A stretch of DNA of 64,000 bases from CBDAQD01 sp965275905 (lineage in GTDB: Bacteria; Pseudomonadota; Alphaproteobacteria; Rhizobiales; JAJFHC01): assembly GCA_965275905.1 (NCBI GenBank), contig CBDHYJ010000003.1:15811-79810 (forward strand). The letters run 5' to 3'. The stretch's first letter is position 1. Each line of letters opens with the position of its first letter. Shown here in pieces: positions 17,261 through 27,458 of the stretch. Under the pieces are notes generated by a model. It ran no database searches. It worked only from the letters and a program-made list of their open reading frames with translations, and was not told the origin of the DNA. A program made the position numbers and the translations under genes.

Positions 17261-18853
17261 ATGTCTTCCCCAGACCGGCGCGTGAAACGCGCTCTTCTTT
17301 CTGTTTCTGACAAAACCGGCTTGATAGAGTTTGCGACTGCACTCTCGAATCTGGACGTTGAGTTGGTCTCCACCGGTGGCACGGCGAAGGCAATCGCCGA
17401 CGCGGGCCTGACCGTTCGCGACGTATCGGAGATCACCGGCTTTCCGGAAATGATGGACGGCCGCGTCAAGACGCTTCATCCGATGATCCATGGCGGCCTC
17501 CTCGCCCTTCGGGACAACGAGACGCACGTCGCTGCTCAGTCGGAGCACGGCATTCCAGATATCGATCTTCTGGTCGTCAATCTCTATCCGTTCGAGGCAA
17601 CTGTCGCCGCGGGCGCCGACTTCGACACCTGTATCGAAAATATCGACATCGGCGGCCCCGCAATGATCAGGGCCGCATCGAAGAACCACGGCTTTGTGAC
17701 GGTCGTTGTCGACACTTCCGACTACGACTCCGTGATCGAGGCAATGAACGAAAACCATGGCGCGACGACCGCTGCGCTGCGCAAGCGCCTGGCCGCCAAG
17801 GCCTACGCCCGGACCGCAGCCTATGATGCCGCGATCAGCAACTGGTTCGCGGCCGAGATCGGCGATGAAGCACCGGACTTCCGCGCATTTGGCGGAACAC
17901 TGGCCCAGTCTCTGCGGTATGGCGAGAATCCGCACCAGAACGCTGCATTCTACAGATCTCCGGAACGGCGCCCCGGCGTGGCGACGGCAACGCAGGAGCA
18001 GGGTAAGGAACTCAGCTACAACAACATCAACGATACAGACGCGGCGTTCGAATGCGTGGCCGAGTTCGACCCCGCGGAGGCCGCGGCGGTTGCCATTATC
18101 AAGCATGCCAACCCGTGCGGCGTCGCGACCGGAGACACGCTGCTCAGGGCTTACGAAAAGGCGTTGCGCTGCGATCCGGTCAGTGCATTTGGCGGCATCG
18201 TGGCGCTGAACAGGACGCTGGACGCGCAGGCCGCGGAGGAAATCGTGAAGATCTTCACGGAGGTCATCATCGCACCGGATGCGGATGAGGCCGCCAAGAC
18301 GATTATCGGTGCCAAGAAGAACCTCCGGCTCCTTTTGACAGGCGGCCTGCCCGATCCCCGGGCGCCCGGCCTGACCGCCAAGACCGTCGCCGGCGGCCTG
18401 CTCGTGCAGTCGCGCGACAACGGGACAGTGGATGATCTGGATCTCCGGGTCGTGTCGAAGCGGCCACCCTCTGCGCGCGAGATGGCGGATCTCAAATTCG
18501 CCTTTCGTGTCTGCAAACACGTCAAATCGAATGCCATCATCTATGCACGCGACGGCGCCACCGTGGGCATCGGCGCGGGACAGATGAGCCGTGTCGATTC
18601 TTCGAGAATTGCGGCACGCAAGTCGGCGGATGCCGCGGAAGCAGCCGGCATGGACGAACCGCTTGCGAAAGACTCCGTTGTCGCGTCAGACGCGTTCTTC
18701 CCCTTCCCCGACGGATTGTTGAGTGCGGCGGAAGCCGGCGCGACCGCTGTCATTCAGCCCGGTGGCTCAATGCGCGACGAAGATGTGATCGCAGCGGCCG
18801 ACAAGGCCGGCCTCGCCATGATCTTCACCGGCATGCGTCACTTCCGCCACTGA
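17261..18853 (+). CDS. purH: Bifunctional AICAR transformylase / IMP cyclohydrolase
   Basis: Catalyses the last two steps of purine synthesis to IMP. The N-terminal IMP cyclohydrolase domain (about residues 1-195) shows ALLSVSDKTGL, VSTGGTAKAIADAG, GFPEMMDGRVKTLHP and NIDIGGPAMIRAASKNH. The C-terminal AICAR formyltransferase domain shows LRYGENPHQNAAFY, GKELSYNNINDTDAA, IIKHANPCGVATG and SDAFFPFPDG near the end. ATG at 17261 follows AAGGA at about seven bases; length is 530 residues, as expected. It is convergent, six bases apart, with the first MFS gene. Confidence 0.97.
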   Translation: MSSPDRRVKRALLSVSDKTGLIEFATALSNLDVELVSTGGTAKAIADAGLTVRDVSEITGFPEMMDGRVKTLHPMIHGGLLALRDNETHVAAQSEHGIPDIDLLVVNLYPFEATVAAGADFDTCIENIDIGGPAMIRAASKNHGFVTVVVDTSDYDSVIEAMNENHGATTAALRKRLAAKAYARTAAYDAAISNWFAAEIGDEAPDFRAFGGTLAQSLRYGENPHQNAAFYRSPERRPGVATATQEQGKELSYNNINDTDAAFECVAEFDPAEAAAVAIIKHANPCGVATGDTLLRAYEKALRCDPVSAFGGIVALNRTLDAQAAEEIVKIFTEVIIAPDADEAAKTIIGAKKNLRLLLTGGLPDPRAPGLTAKTVAGGLLVQSRDNGTVDDLDLRVVSKRPPSAREMADLKFAFRVCKHVKSNAIIYARDGATVGIGAGQMSRVDSSRIAARKSADAAEAAGMDEPLAKDSVVASDAFFPFPDGLLSAAEAGATAVIQPGGSMRDEDVIAAADKAGLAMIFTGMRHFRH

Positions 18854-18859
18854 AGCGGG

Positions 18860-20206
18860 CTACTTCTCGCGAACCGTCAGGAGAACCGCAAAGCCGGCGG
18901 CCAGGAACACCAGGATCGCGGAGAGGCCCAGCATCCGGTTGCCGGTCATTTCGGTCAGCATCGCTATGGAGAGCGGGGCTGCAAATGCCGTGGCCTTGCC
19001 CGAAAGCGCGTAAAGCCCGAAGAATTCCGTCGACTTGCCTTCAGGCGCCAGATGCGCCATGAGCGTCCGGCTCGATGCGATCACCGGGCCGATTGCCAGT
19101 CCGAAGACACAGGCCACCGCCATGAAGGCGCACTCTGATTGGCTGGAGAACACAGCGGCATCAGCGGCGCGGGGCGCCACGTCCAAAACAAGGAAGATGC
19201 GGTCCGGCTCGAACGTGACCAGTCCGAAAGCGGTTACCGTGACGACCACGAGCGACATAATGATCGTTCGGCGCGATCCCAGCCTGGCGTCCAGCGTCAC
19301 GCCGGCAAACCCGCCAAGGCCGGAACACAGCGTCACGGCGATACCGAAGACCGCGAGTTCCAGCGCGCCCCAGCCGAGAACCGCACCGGCAACGACACCG
19401 CCGAAGGCGAAAACCGCCTGCATGCCGTCATTGTAGAGCATCCGCGCCACCAGAAACCGCATGGCGTTGCCGTGGCCGCGCAGATCGCTCAGCGTCGCCC
19501 ACAGTTTTCGGATTCCGTCCGCGATGGCCCTCATGCCGCGTGCGCCGATGGACGGACGGTCCGGTGTGAAGAGGAACAGGGGGATCATGAACAGAGCGAG
19601 CCAGAGTCCAGCGACGGGCCCGGAAATGCGTTCGGTTTCGAACAACGCATGATCGAGACCGAAAAGCGGCGCGGCCGGAATGATGCCAGCCTCCACTCTT
19701 CCCGGGAGCTGAAAAGCGATCAGCACCAGAACCAGAGCCAGGATGCCGGCGATCTGGCTGATGCCGTATCCGGTTGCGCTGAGCGTACCGACGCGCCGGC
19801 CCTTCGCTATATCGGGCAGCATCGCGCTTGTGAACGCGATAACGAATTCAAGAGTGGTGGCCGCCGCAATCACAAGAAGGGCAATGCCTGGTATCCAGTC
19901 TCCCGGCTGCGCCCACCACAGCGCGATGCAGGAAACTGCACAGGCCGCGGAAAAGCCGACAAGCCACGGTTTCCTCTTTCCCGTCACATCGGCGACTGCC
20001 CCGAGAATGGGTGTCAGGACCGCGATCAGTACGCCCGCGGCGGCCTGTGTGTAACCCCAGTAGGCCTGGCCCTGCAGTGAATCCGGACTGAGCGTATTGG
20101 CAAAATAATTCGCGAACAGGAAGATGTTGATCAGGGAGAAATAGGGCTGGGCCGCAAACTCGCTCGACAGCCAGCCCCATTCACCGCGATTGAAGCGCCC
20201 GGTCAT
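18860..20206 (-). CDS. MFS transporter, UMF1/Atg22-like (second of tandem pair)
   Basis: A 448-residue, roughly 12-helix transporter. The N-terminus reads WLSSEFAAQPYFSLINIFLF and continues with GQAYWGYTQAAAGVLIAVLTP and DVTGKRKPW, typical of the UMF1 (Atg22-type) branch. The C-terminus has the mirrored motif RTLMAHLAPEGKSTEFFGLY. Substrate unknown; family members have been linked to amino-acid or unknown solute export. The start ATG at 20206 overlaps the upstream transporter's stop as ATGA, so the two are translationally coupled. Both paralogues keep the same length and motifs. Confidence 0.88.
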   Translation of the reverse strand: MTGRFNRGEWGWLSSEFAAQPYFSLINIFLFANYFANTLSPDSLQGQAYWGYTQAAAGVLIAVLTPILGAVADVTGKRKPWLVGFSAACAVSCIALWWAQPGDWIPGIALLVIAAATTLEFVIAFTSAMLPDIAKGRRVGTLSATGYGISQIAGILALVLVLIAFQLPGRVEAGIIPAAPLFGLDHALFETERISGPVAGLWLALFMIPLFLFTPDRPSIGARGMRAIADGIRKLWATLSDLRGHGNAMRFLVARMLYNDGMQAVFAFGGVVAGAVLGWGALELAVFGIAVTLCSGLGGFAGVTLDARLGSRRTIIMSLVVVTVTAFGLVTFEPDRIFLVLDVAPRAADAAVFSSQSECAFMAVACVFGLAIGPVIASSRTLMAHLAPEGKSTEFFGLYALSGKATAFAAPLSIAMLTEMTGNRMLGLSAILVFLAAGFAVLLTVREK

Positions 20207-21579
20207 CAGGACCGCTGCTCTCTGACCGTCAGCAACGCAAAGAAACCGCACACCAGAAAGGCCACCACGACGGCAAGCCCGGCCCGCTGCTGTCCGCTCG
20301 CGACGGTCGCCAGGGAAATGGCAAACGGAGCGAGGAAGGCGGTTGCTTTGCCGGAAAGTGCATACAGCCCGAAGTAGGACGTGATGCGGTCTTCCGGCGC
20401 GAGTCTTGTCAGGAATGTCCGGCTTGCCGCCTGGACCGGGCCGGCGAAGATGCCGATCATGACCGAACAGACAAGATAGGCCTGTTCGGCAGGCTGGGCG
20501 AACAGCCCCGTCGCGCCGTCCTGCCATTCGACGGGAACCACGAACAGAACGTGCGTCCGGTCGATGGACAGGGCGCCGAATGCAGCGATTGCCAGCGCCG
20601 CCACGCTGACCAGGCATACCGCCTTCGAGCCGAACCTGTCATCGAGCGGTCCGCCGATCAGCGCCCCGACCGCGGCAAAGACGGAAAGCAGAATCCCGAA
20701 TATGCCGAGCGTTGTCGTGGTCCAACCGAAGACGCCGGCCGCATAGATGCCACCGAACGCGAACAACGCGGTCAGGCCGTCGAAGTAAATCATGCGCGCA
20801 ACAAGGAACCTTATGATGTTGGGTTCCTTAAGAGCGTCCCGCAAAGTCGCGCGCAGTCCCCGCAGGCCGGAGCGCACTGCCTTGACGACCGGTTGGCTCG
20901 GTGCGGTCTCGCGCGGCGTGAAAAGAAAAAGCGGAATCACGAAAATCACGAACCAGATGGCGGTGAACGGCCCCGACATCCGTGCTCCGGCGTGCTCGAT
21001 GTCCGCGAATGCCAGCGGCTCCAGCCCGAGCAGGGTTCGCCCCGTCCCGGGGACAACGGCAAACAGGCCAAGCACAATGACGAGACTGAGCAGCCCGCCG
21101 GCGTACCCCATCGCCCAGCCAAATCCCCCGAGGCGGCCGATTCGTCCCGGCAAGGCCAGTCCCGGCAGCATCGCATTGGTGAAAACGGTCGCAAACTCCG
21201 CGCCCAGTTGGGCAAGCACAAGTGCGGTCAGGACCGCGACGACCCCGAGCCCGACATCCGGTACGGCGTACCACAACAGCCAGCAGCCAAGCACGAGGCA
21301 CAGGGCAAAGCCGGCCACCCATGGCTTGCGCCGACCGGTCTGATCGGCGATCGACCCGAAAACCGGCGCCAGCAAGGCAATGGCGAATCCGGCCGCCGCC
21401 TGGCCATATCCCCAGATTGCCTGCCCTTGAACCGCGTCACCGATATAGACGGTCGCGAAATAGGGTGAGAACACGAATGTCGTGATCAGCGTGAAGTAAG
21501 GCTGGGCCGCCCAGTCAAACAGCGCCCAGGAAAATCGGGCACGCGCGGAAGATGGCGCCCCTGAGCTACCTTCCGCCAC
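20206..21579 (-). CDS. MFS transporter, UMF1/Atg22-like (first of tandem pair)
   Basis: A 457-residue paralogue of the downstream gene. It starts FSWALFDWAAQPYFTLITTF, then GQAIWGYGQAAAGFAIALLAP and DQTGRRKPW; late helices include RTFLTRLAPEDRITSYFGLY and SGKATAFLAPFAI. The FDWAAQPY signature is diagnostic of the UMF1/Atg22 group. The tandem arrangement with ATGA overlap suggests a recent duplication or a heteromeric or paired function. It lies 24 bases downstream of the giant glutamate dehydrogenase gene on the same strand. Confidence 0.9.
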   Translation of the reverse strand: MAEGSSGAPSSARARFSWALFDWAAQPYFTLITTFVFSPYFATVYIGDAVQGQAIWGYGQAAAGFAIALLAPVFGSIADQTGRRKPWVAGFALCLVLGCWLLWYAVPDVGLGVVAVLTALVLAQLGAEFATVFTNAMLPGLALPGRIGRLGGFGWAMGYAGGLLSLVIVLGLFAVVPGTGRTLLGLEPLAFADIEHAGARMSGPFTAIWFVIFVIPLFLFTPRETAPSQPVVKAVRSGLRGLRATLRDALKEPNIIRFLVARMIYFDGLTALFAFGGIYAAGVFGWTTTTLGIFGILLSVFAAVGALIGGPLDDRFGSKAVCLVSVAALAIAAFGALSIDRTHVLFVVPVEWQDGATGLFAQPAEQAYLVCSVMIGIFAGPVQAASRTFLTRLAPEDRITSYFGLYALSGKATAFLAPFAISLATVASGQQRAGLAVVVAFLVCGFFALLTVREQRS

Positions 21580-21603
21580 GCAGTCCGCCCGTTTCCGATT
21601 CGA

Positions 21604-24600
21604 TCATGTCTCGAGCAGATCCTGCAGATAACTTCCCGCGACCGCAACCTTGGCAAGCGTCAGGTCGCCGCTTTCGATCATCTCCGCCATGGCCTCTTCG
21701 GTTCGGCCGAGCGCCTCGTCGTTCTTCTTCGCCCAGACGGCAAGCGGATCGGTCTTGGCATTCGAGCCGCGCAGAATTTCCGCCACCAGGCTCCTCTGCG
21801 TTCCGAACACGCTTTCGACTGAACGGCCGAGTGCGAGCCGGTCGAAATAGTCGCTCACCTCGACGCGTCCCGCGCGCGCGGCAAGGCGATCGATGCCTAG
21901 ACGCACGCCGATACCGAAGAACGCACGGGCCACCGTCTCGACGGGCCGTTTCGTCTGAGTCGCCACGAGAACGATGTCGGGACCGCGCGAGAGGTATCTG
22001 AGCCGGGCAATTCGGGCCGCAAGCGCTTTCGGGACCTTCTGCTCGATGAGCTCGGCCTCCGCCGCTGCGACCCGGCCGCGAGCGTCTTCCGGCAGGACCT
22101 TGTCCAGATGCTTCGCGAGTGTATCGAGGCCGGATCGATAATGCTCGATCTGCTTCTCGAGACCGGCCGTCATGGATGCATTTCGCAGGAACCATGCCGT
22201 CTGGCGGCGCAGAAGTTCCTGCAAATCGAGATAGAGACCAACCTGGGTTTCGCTCGCGATCTTGTTGTCCAGCGCGTCGATTTCGCCGTTGAGCGCGACC
22301 AAGTCGAAACTGTCGCGGGCCATGGCGAAGGCAGCGGCGATTTCGTCGACGTCGGCACCCGTCTCGTCCATGAGCCGGTTGATCATCGTCGCGCCGCCGC
22401 GGTTGATCATGCTGTTTGCCAGCATCGTTGCAATGATTTCCCGCCGCAGTTTGTGTCCCGCGATCTGGTCCGGAAACTTGTTCTGCAGTTGCAACGGGAA
22501 GTACCGGTTGAGCTCCCTGCCGAGATAACGATCATCCGGCACGTTGCTGGCCAGCAGGCGGTCGAACAGCGTGATCTTGGCATAGGCCATGAGAACGGCG
22601 AGCTCCGGCCGCACCAGTGCAACGCCTTCGGCTTCCCGTTCGGCCATCGCGGCATCGTCAGGCAGAAATTCAACGACACGGTCGAGCTGACCCTGGCGTT
22701 CCAGATCGCGCATGAAGCGCGCCTGATAGCTTATCTCGTTGAGGCCGCGCTCCTGCGTCAGGGTCAGACTGAGTGTCTGCTGATAGTTGTTGCGCAGGAC
22801 CAGGGCAGCCACCTCGTCCGTCATGTCTGCAAGCAGCTTGTTGCGGGCCTTGCGATTCAGCTTTCCGGCCTGCTCCGCGGCGCCGACGGCGATCTTGATA
22901 TTGACCTCGAGGTCCGACGAATTCACGCCGGCCGAATTGTCGATTGCATCGGTATTCACGCGGCCGCCATTCATCGCAAACTCGATCCGGGCGCGGTGGG
23001 TCAGGCCAAGATTGGCGCCTTCGCCGATGACCTTGGCGCCGACTTCGGGTGCCGTGATGCGAAGTGCGTCGTTCGCCCGGTCGCCGGCATCGTCGTCGGT
23101 CTCGTCTGTCGCACGGATATACGTGCCGATACCCCCGAACCACAGAAGGTCTGCCTGCGCCTTGATGATCGAGCGGATCAGCTCGTTCGGTGCCACCTGT
23201 TTGGACTCAATGCCGAGCAGAGCCTGGATTTCCTTGGTCAGCGAGATGGATTTGGCGGAGCGGCTGAAGACCCCGCCGCCCTTGCTGATGAGCTTGGGCG
23301 AATAGTCCTGCCAGCTCGACCTCGCAAGACCGAACATGCGTTTGCGCTCTGCGTAACTCTTGGCCGGATCCGGATCCGGGTCGATGAAGATGTCCCGGTG
23401 ATCGAACGCGGCCACGAGCTTGATGAATTTCGACAGCAGCATTCCGTTGCCGAATACGTCTCCCGACATGTCGCCGCACCCGACGACTGTGAACGGCGTC
23501 GACTGGATATCGATGTCCATCTCGCGGAAATGGCGCTTGACCGCTTCCCAGCCACCTCGGGCCGTGATGCCCATCTTCTTGTGGTCGTATCCCGCCGAAC
23601 CGCCGGATGCGAACGCATCGCCGAGCCAGAAATCGCGCGACTCGGAAATCCCATTCGCGATGTCCGAAAACGTGGCCGTACCCTTGTCGGCCGCCACCAC
23701 GAGATAGGGGTCGTCGCCATCGTGCCTCACGACCTCCAGCGGCGGGATGATCTTCTCACCCTGAAGATTGTCGGTCACGTCCAGCAGGCTGGAAATGAAG
23801 ATCTTGTAGCAGCGTATCGCCTCTTTCTGGATCTCCTCCCGGCCCGCATCGACTGGCAGTTTCTTGGGCACGAAGCCGCCCTTCGCGCCGACTGGGACAA
23901 TCACCGCATTCTTGACCTGTTGGGCCTTGGCCAGACCGAGCACCTCGGTACGGAAGTCCTCAGGGCGATCCGACCATCTCAGGCCGCCGCGGGCAATCAT
24001 GCCGCCGCGCAGGTGCACACCTTCGATGTCCGTCGAATAGACGAAGATCTCCCTGAACGGGCGCGGTGCCGGCAGGGCATCCACCCTTGAGGAATCGATC
24101 TTGATCGCGATAGCGGACTTCGGCTGACCGTCTTCCCCGGGTTGGAAGAAATTGGTTCGCAGCACCGAATTGATGAGGTTCATGAACCGCCTGAGAATCC
24201 GGTCCTCATTCAGGCTCGGAATCTTGTCGAGTGCGGCCTCAATTTTCTTCACCAGCCGGTTTTGTGCCTGGGTGCGGGACTTATCGTATGCCGGATCGAA
24301 ACGCACATGAAACAGGTCGACCAGTTGCGTCGCAATCCTGGAGTGCTGAACAAGCGTGCTCCACATGTAGATGTTGCTGAACGGTATGGCCGCCTGACGC
24401 AGGTACCGGCTGACCGTGCGCAGCATGGCCACGTCGCGCCAGCCTATGCGCTCCTTGAGAACAAGCGTGTTGTAACCGTCATTCTCGGCCGCGCCGTGCC
24501 AGACAGCGATGAAACAGGCACGGAGCATCTCTCTGACACCATCGAGATCGACGCCGAGGCCGTCAGCCGTCTGCATGGCGATATCGTGGATCCAGATTTC

Positions 24601-26415
24601 GACATCATCGGCCGCCCGGCTCACAAGGTAGGATCGCTCGTTGATTGCTCTGAGACCCATGTTTTCAAGGATCGGAAGACGGTCGCTCAGCGCGATCGGC
24701 GCGCCCACGTGATACAGCATGAGTTTGACCGCGTTTTCCGTATCGTCGGGGCTGCGATAAAAATCGACGGCAAGATCTCCGGGTGCCTTGAGACGTTCCA
24801 TGCGGGCGATCGCCCCGAGCGCTTCCTCCGGCGCAAAGGCTTCCTGGTACGCCGCCGAGAAGGAATCCCGGTAGCGGGCCACCAGCGCAGACCCGGCATC
24901 CGACTTGTAGAGTTCGATGATCTCGTCTTCGAGATGATCGTCCCAGGTGCGGACCAGTTCCGCGACCGTCGCTTCCACCTCGGCGGTGTCCGCTTCCGGC
25001 GTCGGGGTCTCGTTACGGCCGACAACGTAGTGAATGCGCACGAGCGCGCCTTCCGGAAACGATGGATAGTAGGCGGAAAGCCGCCCGTCATAGACATCAA
25101 CCAGATATTCCCCGACCCGCCGCCTCACGGCAGTGTTGAAACGGTCTCGGGGAATGAAGACGAGCACGGAGACAAAGCGGTCGAATTTGTCCCGGCGTGC
25201 GAACACGCGGGTGCGCGGACGCTCGTCGAGCTGCAGAATTCCGTTGGCGAATTCAAGGAGTGTTTCCGGGTCGATCTGGAACAGCTCGTCGCGCGGATAG
25301 TTTTCCAGCACATTCAGAAGCGCCTTTCCGCTGTGGCTTTCCGGATCGAGACCGGCTCGCTCCACGACGAAATTCAGCTTACGGCGCAGCAGGGGAATGT
25401 ATCGCGGACTGCGTGTGTAGGCGGCGGACGTAAACAGGCCGACCAGACGAACCTCGCCCGTAAGCTTGCCGGATTTGTCGAACCGCTTGATACCGATGTA
25501 GTCCATGTGCACACGGCGGTGCACCGTGGCGCGCACGTTTGCCTTGGTGATGATCAGCGGTGCCGGCTGCATCAGGAATTCGCGGACTTCCGGTGTGATG
25601 GAAACCAACTGGCCGGCACGTCGCAGAACCTGCACCTCGGGATCGCGCAGAATGCCCAGCCCGGAATCGTCTACGGCCTTCAGTTCTCCGGTTGCCGAGC
25701 CGCCGACAAAGGCATACTCGCGAATACCCAGAAGCGTGAAGTGGTTGTCGATCAGCCAGTTGAGAAACTGAATGGACTCGGCCAGTTCGTCGACCGGGAC
25801 CGGCGGAGGATTGGACTGGAACACGTCAACAACGCTCTTGAGCCGATCCGTCATCGGCCTCCAGTCGAGCACGACGGTACGGACGTCGTCGAGAATGCTC
25901 GAGATTTCCTTTTCCAGATCTTTCCGCTGCTTGCCCCCGGCAATGCGCCTGACATGAATGTGCAGGAAGCTCTCATTGACGATGCCCGGAGCCTCTTTCC
26001 TGGTGCTGTCGATCACATCCTTGAGCTTGCCGTTGCCATCCCTGTTCACCGCCAGGATGGGATGCAGCACGAGTTCGATTTCGACACCATGTTCGTTCAG
26101 GAGCCCCAGGACCGAATCCACCAGGAACGGCATGTCGTCATTGAGGATCTCGATGACAGTGTCGGCCTCGCCCTGATGGTCCCAGTCGAAGGTCCGGATT
26201 TTCTGACGCCCCGGTCTGCGCGTCTGGGCAAAGTCGAATGCGGCCTGCGCCATCTCCGCAAGTTCCGCCGGCTCGTAGCGTTTCAGATCCTCGATTACAC
26301 CTCTGCCAAAAAAGGCTCGTGTGAACTCGCGGCACTTCGCACTCTTTCCGTCTTTTCCGGAAAGCTTGCCTTCAATCGACTTCAAAATCTTCTTGAGTTC
26401 TTGATTTGCCCGCAT
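21604..26415 (-). CDS. gdhB: NAD-specific glutamate dehydrogenase, large (180 kDa) type
   Basis: Oxidatively deaminates glutamate to 2-oxoglutarate with NAD+, mainly in amino-acid catabolism. The 1603-residue length and order of parts match the bacterial 180-kDa class: long N-terminal ACT-like regulatory region (residues about 1-650), catalytic core with RGGMIARGGLRWSDRPEDFR and AKAQQVKNAVIVPVGAKGGF containing the catalytic lysine, the Rossmann part around GGIGTYIRATDETDDDAGDR and VIGEGANLGLTHRARIEF, and a helical C-terminus. ATG at 26415 is preceded by GGAAGGGCAGAACG; a longer start at 26469 or 26586 is possible but lacks support. It probably shares a transcript with the two MFS genes. Confidence 0.96.
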   Translation of the reverse strand: MRANQELKKILKSIEGKLSGKDGKSAKCREFTRAFFGRGVIEDLKRYEPAELAEMAQAAFDFAQTRRPGRQKIRTFDWDHQGEADTVIEILNDDMPFLVDSVLGLLNEHGVEIELVLHPILAVNRDGNGKLKDVIDSTRKEAPGIVNESFLHIHVRRIAGGKQRKDLEKEISSILDDVRTVVLDWRPMTDRLKSVVDVFQSNPPPVPVDELAESIQFLNWLIDNHFTLLGIREYAFVGGSATGELKAVDDSGLGILRDPEVQVLRRAGQLVSITPEVREFLMQPAPLIITKANVRATVHRRVHMDYIGIKRFDKSGKLTGEVRLVGLFTSAAYTRSPRYIPLLRRKLNFVVERAGLDPESHSGKALLNVLENYPRDELFQIDPETLLEFANGILQLDERPRTRVFARRDKFDRFVSVLVFIPRDRFNTAVRRRVGEYLVDVYDGRLSAYYPSFPEGALVRIHYVVGRNETPTPEADTAEVEATVAELVRTWDDHLEDEIIELYKSDAGSALVARYRDSFSAAYQEAFAPEEALGAIARMERLKAPGDLAVDFYRSPDDTENAVKLMLYHVGAPIALSDRLPILENMGLRAINERSYLVSRAADDVEIWIHDIAMQTADGLGVDLDGVREMLRACFIAVWHGAAENDGYNTLVLKERIGWRDVAMLRTVSRYLRQAAIPFSNIYMWSTLVQHSRIATQLVDLFHVRFDPAYDKSRTQAQNRLVKKIEAALDKIPSLNEDRILRRFMNLINSVLRTNFFQPGEDGQPKSAIAIKIDSSRVDALPAPRPFREIFVYSTDIEGVHLRGGMIARGGLRWSDRPEDFRTEVLGLAKAQQVKNAVIVPVGAKGGFVPKKLPVDAGREEIQKEAIRCYKIFISSLLDVTDNLQGEKIIPPLEVVRHDGDDPYLVVAADKGTATFSDIANGISESRDFWLGDAFASGGSAGYDHKKMGITARGGWEAVKRHFREMDIDIQSTPFTVVGCGDMSGDVFGNGMLLSKFIKLVAAFDHRDIFIDPDPDPAKSYAERKRMFGLARSSWQDYSPKLISKGGGVFSRSAKSISLTKEIQALLGIESKQVAPNELIRSIIKAQADLLWFGGIGTYIRATDETDDDAGDRANDALRITAPEVGAKVIGEGANLGLTHRARIEFAMNGGRVNTDAIDNSAGVNSSDLEVNIKIAVGAAEQAGKLNRKARNKLLADMTDEVAALVLRNNYQQTLSLTLTQERGLNEISYQARFMRDLERQGQLDRVVEFLPDDAAMAEREAEGVALVRPELAVLMAYAKITLFDRLLASNVPDDRYLGRELNRYFPLQLQNKFPDQIAGHKLRREIIATMLANSMINRGGATMINRLMDETGADVDEIAAAFAMARDSFDLVALNGEIDALDNKIASETQVGLYLDLQELLRRQTAWFLRNASMTAGLEKQIEHYRSGLDTLAKHLDKVLPEDARGRVAAAEAELIEQKVPKALAARIARLRYLSRGPDIVLVATQTKRPVETVARAFFGIGVRLGIDRLAARAGRVEVSDYFDRLALGRSVESVFGTQRSLVAEILRGSNAKTDPLAVWAKKNDEALGRTEEAMAEMIESGDLTLAKVAVAGSYLQDLLET

Positions 26416-26601
26416 CGTTCTGCCCTTCCAGCGGTCCTGATTTCCCCCGCGGCCAAAGCGCTGACTCATATTTTTTGCGGCCGCTTCGAGACAGTGCGAC
26501 GACTTCGCGCGCTTGACAAGGCCAAAGCGCCGTGACGCCAATCCTTGCACTCTATTTGAATGCTGCGCCGGGAGCGTCGGCAACACCGGGAAGGAGTTTC
26601 A

Positions 26602-27174
26602 ATGCCCTCGAATGAAAAGATCATCGCACTGGACCTCGCTCCTGCGGATCCTCTCGACGACGACGTTCAGGCCTACTTCGACAATTGCGAGGAGAAACTC
26701 GGGCTGATACCGAACGTGCTCGCAGCCTATGCTTTCGATCAGGACAAGCTGCGCGCTTTCATGGCGATGTATAACGATCTCATGCTTGCCGACCGCGGAC
26801 TGAGCAAGCTCGAACGCGAGATGATTGCCGTTGCCGTGAGCGCAGTAAACAAGTGCTATTACTGCCTTACCGCCCATGGCGCGGCCGTTCGCAGGCTTTC
26901 CGGTGATCCGGTACTTGGTGAGCAACTGGTCATGAACTACCGCGCGGCCGCCCTGGATGAGCGCCAGCGCGCGATGATCGACTTCGCCGTTCAATTGACG
27001 GAAAGACCGCAGGAAATCGAGGAGGAAGATCGTCAGCGTCTACGCAACGCCGGTTTCAGTGACCGTGATATCTGGGACATTTCGGCCGTCGCCGCCTTCT
27101 TCAACATGTCCAACCGGATTGCATCGGCGACCGATATGCGCCCGAACCCGGAATATCACGGCATGGCACGCTAG
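26602..27174 (+). CDS. AhpD-like peroxidase-related protein
   Basis: A 190-residue carboxymuconolactone-decarboxylase-fold protein of the peroxidase-related group. The active-site motif KCYYCLTAHGAAVRR gives a CxxC pair at Cys85 and Cys88 with His92, as in AhpD-type alkylhydroperoxidases. LSKLEREMIAVAVSAVNK and DERQRAMIDFAVQLTE flank it. ATG at 26602 has a strong GAAGGAG ribosome site. It is divergent from gdhB and stands alone. The real electron donor and substrate are not evident. Confidence 0.9.
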   Translation: MPSNEKIIALDLAPADPLDDDVQAYFDNCEEKLGLIPNVLAAYAFDQDKLRAFMAMYNDLMLADRGLSKLEREMIAVAVSAVNKCYYCLTAHGAAVRRLSGDPVLGEQLVMNYRAAALDERQRAMIDFAVQLTERPQEIEEEDRQRLRNAGFSDRDIWDISAVAAFFNMSNRIASATDMRPNPEYHGMAR

Positions 27175-27458
27175 GCTTGGCCGTCTCATCGCCAGGTCCG
27201 AGGGTACACTGTTCGTCCTGTCGAGATTGTGAAGTCAGTTTACGGGAAGCTTGCCGGCATACCGACTATGTTCGCATCGTGCCCTTGCGGCAGCAGAAGA
27301 ACATTAGACGAGATTCATCGTCCATGGATGTCCGATCCCGCTGAACCGGGGATCGCGACAATACGTAAATGAGGATAACGACGCGACAAGGATCGAAAGG
27401 CGATGCCCATGGCGAATTCAAGAACTTCCACGACGGATTTCCTCTTCAGGAAGCCTTT

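Noticed and set aside
20207..20617. 137-codon N-terminal extension of the second MFS transporter
   Set aside because: It lies inside the upstream transporter in another frame, and the protein starts naturally at 20206 with the UMF1 signature and ATGA overlap.
22108..24090. About 660-codon open frame opposite gdhB
   Set aside because: Same shadow effect; no ribosome site, no recognisable domain and complete overlap with the coding strand of GDH.
24142..26535. Very long open frame (about 800 codons) opposite the gdhB gene
   Set aside because: It lies antisense to a clear GDH; long antisense frames are a by-product of high GC codon use, and the translation shows no family motifs.
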